A stretch of DNA of 64,000 nt from Litomosoides sigmodontis (taxonomy: Eukaryota; Nematoda; Chromadorea; Rhabditida; Onchocercidae). The first letter of the stretch is position 1. The number at the start of each line of letters is the position of its first letter. This document shows positions 55,589-64,000 of the stretch, piece after piece. The position numbers and the translations under genes are program-made. A model generated the notes under the pieces. It was not told where the DNA came from, searched no databases, and saw nothing but the letters and a program-made list of their open reading frames with translations. Location: assembly GCA_963070105.1 (NCBI GenBank), contig OY718807.1, positions 4,189,001-4,253,000 on the forward strand, read 5' to 3'.

Positions 55589-58134
55589 TTAGAGTTTGTA
55601 AAATTTATTAGACGATAAATGAAGGAATGTGGCTGGAATTTTCAAGAAGCTTGGTATTAGTTTCGCCGCTGCCGTAAATCCAAAAAAATCCAATGCAACG
55701 CTTACACTTCTCATATTTGAAGGGATTTTTCCTGGAAAAGAATGTAAAAACATTTACATTACCTAATATAATAAAATACCCCTCAATTCTTTGCAATTCA
55801 TGGCTGAAGGCGACACCCTTTTTTCAAAGAACCTAACCTAACAACGGTAGTAAAAAACTAACCATCATTATCAAGAAACAGATATTCATTGCACAGATCG
55901 CCCGTTAAAAGTATGCATCCAGTTTTCCTCAACACGCGGTTATCACAAGCCAAGCACGCAACCCCTCGTCCAACAAATTCAGGAGTTTCTCCCTTTTCTA
56001 CCATACGCTGTATTTGAGCCTGAAATTATTTAAATAATTTGGGTAAAGGAATGTTTGTAATGTATCATCACTTCCCAAAAAAATACGCACCCGGATTTGT
56101 TCAATACTTAAACATTGCCTTTCAAAATAAGATGACATGTCATTTAAGTGAACTGTGACTAGAAAGAGGATAGCAAACATAAATATGAAAAAAAGTGAAA
56201 ACGGTCCAATAGATCTTACACAAGTAAAAAGGAGCACAAGTATATCCCATTAGGATACGATACCTGGGGCATTTTCGCAAGTTTGCTCAGCATTCCAGAC
56301 CTCAACCAATCGTATGATTTTTCAGTTTTCACTGTTCCAGGCCATAATGACACCACCGCCACTTTATAGCCTTTTAGTTCTTCAGCCATATCCGCAGACA
56401 TCTTATCAATCTTAATTTTTCGAAAAATTATTACATGTCTAGTATATCCAACATAACCATAGTGATAGCATAAGTGAGGTAAAAGATATAAAGTCTAAGC
56501 AGAAATCTTAAGAGTTGTAACATTCGTGCATGTTCAGATATCGATAATCCATCCAAATTAAAATAACGAGCCAACGCTAGGTTACTTGATTTTCCCAGTT
56601 TCCAGTAATACAATTCTGCTTTGTTCATACAAAAGATATTTCACATTGAGAATTGGTAAAGTTAATTTGTTATTAATAAAAGTAAGAACTTACAGCTGCT
56701 TTACCTACTCCGTAGGGCACATTAAAAAAGTAGCGCATGCCTGCAGGTGAACTGATATTCACAATTAATCCCCTTCGACGCGCGACCATCATGCGTGAAG
56801 CTAATACTGAACAAATATAAACATTTCGCAAACCAACACTGTTTATTTCGTCCCAAAATGATGGATGACATTCGAAGAATTTTTTGCCAACATTTCTTTC
56901 CATTGCCTGCAGAACCAAGTGTTCAGAAAACAAAACACTCCTAAAATAACTTTTAAAAACTTTCTTTCAGTGCCAATTCCTTCTCTTCTAGGTTTTCAAT
57001 TTATCTATGAACCTGCGTAATATTTACGAAGTAATGATAGCCACTTTAGTTACATCATATCATAAATACTGACATAAGTTAATACTAATTTTATGCTGAT
57101 CAGTAGTTTTTCCAAGTCCTAATTAATAAGGGTCTTAAATGTAGAATAAACAACGACCTGGACGCTGTCAGTCATCAAGAAACACATCTTACAAGGACAA
57201 AAAGTAGATAAAAAAAAGTAAACATTTGGATCGCTGTCAAATCTGCTCCTTACTATGAAAAACAAATTAAGAAACTGAATTCGTATATAAAATTAATATT
57301 GAAGTAGTTTGATAATATGAAATAAAACCAACTTGCTAAGAGCTGAAATTTTGACAATAAAAAAATTTATTTTCCTGAACAGTTTAACTAATTTTCTACA
57401 CTTCATTTAATACCATCAAACAAAGCATACAGTGGCTCCCGAGAAGGCATTATTGACTAGCAAATCTAATCGATTGTTTTCGGCCTTCGCAATTTTTTCA
57501 AAAAGTTCACTGACTTCATCATCCTTACTGTGATCGCAGTAAACTGCAACAGCTTTACCACCTCTGCTTGAAATTTCTGAAGTGTCAAAATTTTTTTAAC
57601 GAAGACAAAAAAAGAAGAATATGAATTACTTTCGAGAAGATATTCCTTTTCCTACATACCCTCTCAGCAGCACAAGGGGCTTATAACTTACTGCAACATT
57701 TCGTTATCAGTTGAAGAAAAAATGCTAAAAATGCTGAGAATGGTAGAAAATAGTTTCTTGGAGGAAAAACCTAACCATTGACGGTATCATGCAAAGTAGG
57801 TATGTCGGGAGTTGAACCAGGTTTTCGTCCCGAGATATATACCGTTGCACCAGCTTCGCTCAACTGTAATGCGATACCTCTACCAACACCTCGCGCACCA
57901 CCGGTTACCAAAGCTATTTGTCCGTCCAAAGGTTTTGCCCCTTTTGATGCTTTATGAGAAGCCTAAAATAATATCAATTACGTTAACTTGATTAGAATTC
58001 CTACACGATAAAACCGAGCAATTAAACATTTCATTAGTTCGCTTATCTAAAGTCATTATACAAACTATACACTCCACAATCCAACAAGCCGATAGTCCTA
58101 ATAATTAAATAACACATACCTCTGCTATATACAT
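55589..58134 (-). CDS. DHRS1: Short-chain dehydrogenase/reductase, DHRS1-like
   Basis: Seven exons join in phase: 58134-58120, 57962-57776, 57576-57431, 56906-56694, 56410-56264, 56019-55863 and 55731-55589, giving 335 aa (human DHRS1 is about 313). The start MYIAE was chosen because only this ATG puts the tiny first exon in phase with exon 2. A CAG directly precedes it. Classical SDR motifs are all present: nucleotide-binding TGGARGVGRG, the structural NNA motif (LLVNNAFSG), catalytic Ser in NISSPAG, and YGVGK with the catalytic Tyr and Lys. After the active site come LSLWPG-like VVSLWPGTVKTE and TPEFVGRGVACLA, then a C-terminal extension (LIPSFLKIPATFLH) characteristic of DHRS1, which may sit on a membrane. 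An NAD(P)-dependent oxidoreductase of steroids or carbonyls is expected from the family. The exon 5 acceptor (AATTAAG) is weak. Confidence 0.88.
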
Positions 58135-59314
58135 CTGCCCAATTTTCAATGAATGGTGGCATTATACTGTACTAATGACACCCTAACAACTTGATGACAC
58201 ATGTCTAGGAGACCGAACTCTTGGAGACTGTGATCATGAAGGTTGTTTTTGAAAATCCTATGCTTATGTGAGTTAATAATTTAATAATCGAGTGACTTTT
58301 ATAAACTGTCAGCGTAAGGATAACGACCCACATCCACTGGTTTGTGTTGACTCTTCCTGACCCATGCATTTAATTTGAAAAATTTGAACGGAAAGAAACC
58401 CAAACTATCGACTGTTGAAAGCAGCTGGGATTCGAAGCAAACACCTCACGATATAATAACCAACGACCCAACGAACACATCCTGAAATAGAGAAGTGATA
58501 TTCGAATATGCCACGGAAAACACATGATTTCCTTTCTTCATGAATAGTGTGTTGACAACAAGATTAATGAAGGGAGATTTCATGAATTAAAAGTTCTTCG
58601 ATTTATCGACTCCCAGAGATTTTTCAATTGCCCCACAAGTACTTTCTCACAAGGAATGAAATAATCACAACATTGTTACCAGTTAGATCTAATCCTGTCT
58701 CCTCTATAAAACAAATCGCAAGACGAAGTAGGGTGGCAGCGACCCTGCTTCTCACTCTTTCTGTATTTAAGCAATAACTTTTATTTCATGGTTTCAAGTA
58801 TAAAATAATGAGAAGCCATCGATATGAATGTCATTGGAAAATAGAAATATCAACAACATTAACAAAAAAAATGACAGAAATCTTTTCTATTAACTATAGA
58901 TGACAGGTTAACTCAAACGTTTCTCCATTTTAGCTAAACTGACAGATAAAAAGTAGCCATTCCTTAAAAGAATTTGGTTTGTCTATGAAAGCTATGGATG
59001 CTAAAAATTTTCTTTACTAAACAGCATAGAATTAAGAACACGTAAAACAAGCACTGAGAAGAATAGGATACTATTACCAAAAATAATGTGGAAAAGCAGA
59101 AATCCATCTTCAGAATCACATGACTAAAAGCAAACAAAAAGTAAGCTGTTTCGATAGCAGCAATTTTCAATATGCATACCAAATAAGTTTCTTAGAAATG
59201 ACTGGTAATAACCTGTACCATATAACATTCAGTGCTACGCATATTAATGAGATTAATAAGAGGGATTTTTTTATAGTAGTGATGCACAGCTTGATAAATC
59301 ATAATTTTTTAATA
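58135..59314. other. Intergenic stretch between the dehydrogenase and RIF1
   Basis: About 1.2 kb upstream of the dehydrogenase and downstream of RIF1 (both minus). No gene seen. It presumably holds the dehydrogenase promoter. The gap is wider than usual for a nematode operon. Confidence 0.45.
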
Positions 59315-59498
59315 TTATTCCTCGTCGATCTTTCTCGATGAACTCAGAACTTCCATTTGCAAAGAAGCGCAGGCTTGCGAAAAAGAAAGCAATTGTTCGT
59401 TGCTAAATTTCCTTATTGGATATATACCTAAAAAAATGTGACATGAAAATTTCTTCAAATTTTTGATTTTCAAGATATTTCCCACTAACACAGGCAAT

Positions 59499-59537
<39 letters not shown>

Positions 59538-62500
59538 TACAAAAAAATAATTGCTTCGCTGCGTGAGTCTGTATTAAGCAGATCTTGTGCCTCCGTCCAA
59601 ATGCGACGAACAGATTGTACGGATGAGATGATGAGTGTGGTTTGTATTAGAATCTTTCGAAATAAATTTTCGCAAGTTATTTTCAAGTTGGCAGTTAAAT
59701 ATTAGCAACTATTGCATCAACTCTGGTTAAGTGTGGGCTATCAACAAGTTCTATAAATATGGTATGCAACTTGGCAAAAAACTTGGTAAAAATACCTGAT
59801 AATGATGCAACAACTGAATTCTCAAGAAATGCGCGATAAGCGTCTCTCAGAGAACCATTATAATCATAATGTTGATCATCCTCTTCTGGCTTTTCATTAT
59901 TCATATTATCATTTGATTCACAGCTCTTGATATTTTCATTCGGTAGTGGTAAATTCACAGCAAGCCTCTCTTCTCCACTATCGTGTTCTGATAAAGATGA
60001 AGAGCCCATACTCTTCGTGTCGCTTTTCTCCCGTGTAGCCATTGTTGCTGGACTTTCATTGATTAGTTCCTGATTTCGTATGAATGGGTGAGAGAAACCA
60101 AATCGAGACCAACCGTTACCTAAAATAAGTAGTTCAAAAATTGAATTAGAGGCCTTTATATTTTGTATACAACTGGAATACTTTATTTCCTTTCGTTTCA
60201 CGAGCTTGAGCTACCAAACACATTGAAATTAGTTGGTTAATCACTAAATCATATTTCTACGGTACAATAGCACCATTCCGAGAGAAATGAATTAATTAAG
60301 TTTGCTAAATTTCTGGAAGTGTCTCCGATTTTAATCGCAGCAGTTAGATAATTAGAGAAGCGTATGCCAACTCCCCGTCGTCGAGGAAGATGTTACGAAT
60401 TTTAGAAGACAATTTTAAACTACACAGGAGCTGAAAAAATCTGAAATACAAACAACAGAAACCTTGCTTTATGGTCCTTTGCCTAATTTCGAAGGATGGT
60501 ATAATCTGGCTGTTTTTCAAATCCGATTGTTGCGATGAACAACAGTTCGTTTCGCCGTTATCCAAATGTTTGGCAGGATAGGGTGTAAATCGCTTGGAAC
60601 CTTTTTGGAATAGATTCATGTAATTGTGTTTAGTTGGAATCTTGCTGACTTCATTTTCCGAAGTTTCAGTGGCCGTTTTACCTAACGTTTCCGGGGCATC
60701 AATAATGCGCAGCTCTTGACATTGATTAGAAGAAACTACTTCTGCTTCATGTTGGACAGCAGGCTGAAGATGAACTTCCTTTAAGCAAGTGGCAGGCGAA
60801 TTTAACCGACGTTTCATGATTTTCTCCAATTCAATGGCATCTTCCTTGCTTACCATATTTTTCTGCAATGAAATCCACATTTCTCAAAAAAACAGAAGTG
60901 TAAATAGAGAACTCTGGCGGATCCTTTTCAAAGCAAATTCCCATTTTCTCAGAAATTAAAGGTTTTCGTTTTATTCAAGCAAATGAAGATAAAAGGAGTA
61001 CGACATTCAGGATAAATTACTTTGAATAGAAGCGTTATAACTCGACAGATTATAATCGGCACCTAATTTTAGCTACGTGTTATCGTATTAAAGAACAAGA
61101 AATGTTTCACGATTGCATTTGATATTTTTACAAAAAAATCACCATCCTGAAATGATCCTCAAGAGCCCTCAAAAAACGGGTCAGTTTCGGATCTCGAAAT
61201 GGAAATGTTTCGATATCCTGCTCTGACATGCAAGCCAGATCACCAATTGTAGCAACACCGCGTGATTTCATCAGAGAGCGTAGGGCAAGGGAACTAAAAC
61301 GGAATTAATAAAATCAGAAAATACTGTTGCAGTAGACTAATTTTTACAGCTAAAAAAAAATTCTGCAACGCATATTGAGAATCGTACCTCATTGCTGGAG
61401 CAAGTTTAAGATATATCTGTGGTGGAATCAATTCTTCTGATCCGACTAGCGTCGGAAAAACGGCATCCGCAGGATTTTTGTTGGTAGACAGTATAGGTGA
61501 TCGTTTTGAAGGTGAAGTCGGTTCAGCACAATTATCGAACTAGAATGCACCCATTAGAAACCAAAGAAAGGAATCTTATAAACACATTCCTGCAGTCCCA
61601 GACAATCCATTCATTCATTTGTACACACTAAAATCATCTTGTCAGATAAAAAAGTTTCTATATCCATTTTATTGTATTATCTTTCTGTTAACGAAAATTC
61701 AGAAACAATGTGCTTTTATAAAGATTTATGTTTCAAAACAATGTAATGAGAAAAAAATCCACCAAGAATATGAAAAAAATATGCAGCAAAAGTCACCGAT
61801 AATCCAGAAAGTAATGAATTTCTGGACCGTCGAAAAATCTTCCTACGTGGAGGACCATAAATGTCATCGTCGTCCAGAGTTGAAGCATCGAAATGAACAC
61901 GCTTGCACTTAACAATATTTTATTACTTAACAAAAAAACAATCAGTGCAACATAGTTCATAATAGTTCAGACTTGTCATGGCTTCGCGTACTACTTTTAA
62001 AAGAGTCACGATACTATTGCAACTGTTGCGCTTAATTCATCGGATACATCCATTTTTAACTATTACAGAAATGCATAGAAAAACTCATCCAGATAATGAA
62101 ACTCGCTAAAGAATTCTTCCCGACTGTCGGACCTTTCTAATCTCAAATGTTTTAAATATTTTCCCAAATCTAAAATTACTCTTTTCGCACTGGCTGAAAA
62201 GAATTTGATCGCGGGACAGGTTGCTCTTTTTCCACACTTTTTCAATATACTGTTTGGCGTTCTCACCGGTTCATCCGCATTCTCTTTCGGACTAGTGCCT
62301 TCCAAATATGATTCTGCGGTTTCCTACAGATTACAAAATTTTCTTCTATCATACACCTATATTTTAGTTGGATAAATCCAAATTGAACTCCTTGAACGTT
62401 AATGCAAAAAAATTCAAACTAATCATCATAATGCCGAAGACAATCAGGTGTTTGAATATTAAAAAAAAAAACTATGAACCAAACTTTCTTGCAGATATAA

Positions 62501-63874
62501 ATAGAGAAGTTTCTAACTTCTACTGAGACAAAATATTACAAAAAATTACGGGAGTTTTGCACCGTATCGAAAGCGTTGGCTTCTCCAAAATTTTCAGCTC
62601 TATATCCCCCACATGTTCACCTACCAGAATAACTGCTGATTCACTACTTGGTCCGTCTATAGCATCAGTTTGATCTTGACCATCTAAAATGCTCACGCAA
62701 AAAAAAATAAAATGGGACACAACATCCCAGCTATTCGTTACCAAACAGCAGTTTACATATAACGAAGAACATAAACTTCTTGGCATCATTTTTAAATCTA
62801 TGCTATTTGAAAGAGAAAAAGGAGAAAAAGACAATAAAAGAAAGCAATAAATGCCAACACAAATAAAAAATCAAATTAATTTAGCAAAACACCAACCAGC
62901 AGCATCGATTGCGCAAAGTTCGTTAAATTTTCTAGTTTGATCATCTTTCGTATTCTAAAATACAAAATTTTGGATTAAAAAAATTAAGGGAAATTCTTTC
63001 AGAAGTTATGCTACATTGTGATTCTACCTGTTAATGTTTTAAGAGTCAAACCACTTTAAATTTTACATATGCTTCCTTTATCCAAAATTTTATATCGATG
63101 CAACCTTTATAATACACTAGAATATGGGGAGATTTATAAACTAAACCTCCTGGACTACAGAATGTTTGGTCGTGATCCTGTTATCGCATCTACCTCTGTC
63201 ACCCACATTATTATTTTCATTGAGCAGATCCTCACTTTTGGATTGAACACATGTGCTTGAAGTAGCCACGCAATTATATTCAATATTTTTTCTATTTTCC
63301 AGTGATGGTGTTTCTTTCATTGCTGATGTGCTGAAATTTGAAATTTTATCTGTGGATTCACATTTCATTAATAAATTAATAAATGTTACAGTTCATTGGC
63401 GCAAGTTCAGAATTTGTATCAAAGTACATCTTTCTTCATCTTCAGCTCATCTCAATTCTTGAGCTCTATTTTCAATTTTTATCATATTAACACATATTCA
63501 TATTCCACTTGTATTTGAAAACTACTACATTCAGAACAGACAAACTTCTCTTGTGATGAACTATCAGTATATCCCGGTGGAATACGTGCCGCTAAATCGA
63601 CTGATTGACTTTCTTCAGCAAGAAATAGCAGGCTGTTACTGAAACAAACAAATATTCAAAAACGAATTTTTCGACATTTCGTAAACACGTAATCCTTCCC
63701 ATAATCTTCTAACCTTCTTCCCATTAGTTTTTCTTTCTGGTGATCAGTTAATTTCATTTTTTTCTCAGAATGAAATACGTCAATAACTGCGTATTCTTCC
63801 GAATTTTCATCCTTCATATGTTTCATCGTTCCGCGCTTTGAAGGTGAAAGTTGTGAATTCTTCACCGGCGATTG
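59315..63874 (-). CDS. RIF1: RIF1, C-terminal part (5' end outside window)
   Basis: RIF1 controls replication timing by bringing PP1 phosphatase to chromatin, and acts in double-strand-break repair. Clear exons: 63874-63714 (MKLTDHQKEKLMGRR), 62323-62180, 61907-61797, 61539-61388, 61293-61143, 60862-60463 and 60119 to about 59700. Likely small exons lie near 63600-63530, 63330-63200, 62955-62893 and 62690-62545. Both PP1-docking motifs are present: SILK at 62251-62240 and RVHF at 61901-61890 (in CKRVHFDAS). The conserved C-terminal domain follows: DAVFPTLVG, then IGDLACMSEQDIETFPFRDP, which matches the vertebrate IGDLSTL...IKTLPIRSPKV segment. The N-terminal HEAT repeats lie beyond the right edge. 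The final exons are uncertain: one open frame ending at 59315 (IYPIRKFSNEQLLSFSQ) crosses a (TA)n tract, and another frame stops near 59702. Exon joins in the 62.5-63.7 kb part are only partly resolved. Confidence 0.85.
59502..59535. repeat. (TA)n microsatellite in the RIF1 3' region
   Basis: About 16 TA units after CA at 59502. It lies within an open minus-strand frame, where it would encode an Ile-Tyr run, so it is more likely intronic. Confidence 0.9.
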
Positions 63875-64000
63875 CTTAAAATTGTGAAATTAAGAAAATC
63901 AAATTATCACTAGCCATTAATTTCTTTAATTATTCGTATTTTTCATCTAATAGCGCTGAACATAATAAGTCAGTGTTTTATCACAGACGTATCTATTGGA

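Noticed and set aside
58120..58162. Upstream ATG giving MPPFIENWADVY as start of the dehydrogenase
   Set aside because: Its frame runs into a stop in exon 2. The ATG at 58134 is the one in phase with the SDR fold.

Overview
The window is eukaryotic nuclear DNA from a nematode, most likely a filarial or other clade III parasite. It is AT-rich. Genes are split into many short exons with GT...AG introns and TTTTCAG-type acceptors. The recognisable proteins are typical of nematodes: a receptor guanylyl cyclase, a small Ly6 protein and a LOTUS-domain protein. The species cannot be fixed from sequence alone. Exon models below were built by hand from splice signals, reading-frame phase and family resemblance. 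No alignment was run.

Layout. 0.9-1.2 kb: a small secreted peptide ending in a run of cysteines (minus). 2.3 kb: a long perfect hairpin resembling a microRNA precursor. 4.9-14.1 kb (minus): a gene of about 19 exons with two LOTUS/OST-HTH-like domains, probably a germ-granule factor. 15.5-16.4 kb (plus): a GPI-anchored Ly6/three-finger protein. 20.4-41.7 kb: a gene-poor stretch with three small helix-loop-helix genes at 20.4-21.0 (minus), 30.5-31.2 (plus) and 41.0-41.7 kb (plus). They share one two-exon design, with a phase-0 intron directly after the LQ that ends helix 2, and their helix 2 resembles Id/extramacrochaetae. This looks like a dispersed tandem family. Between the second and third lie a perfect (ATT)n tract of about 2 kb and a tRNA-Val-like gene with a short variable loop. 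41.7-48.5 kb holds nothing convincing.

48.5-54.9 kb (plus): a complete receptor-type guanylyl cyclase of 21 exons (about 1,074 aa) whose two metal-binding aspartates are replaced. 55.6-58.1 kb (minus): a complete DHRS1-like short-chain dehydrogenase. 59.3-63.9 kb (minus, 5' end outside the window): the C-terminal half of RIF1, with both PP1-docking motifs and the conserved C-terminal domain.

The genes do not form one pathway. The most interesting items are the Id-like HLH trio, the divergent cyclase and the two related hairpins at 2.3 and 22.4 kb.
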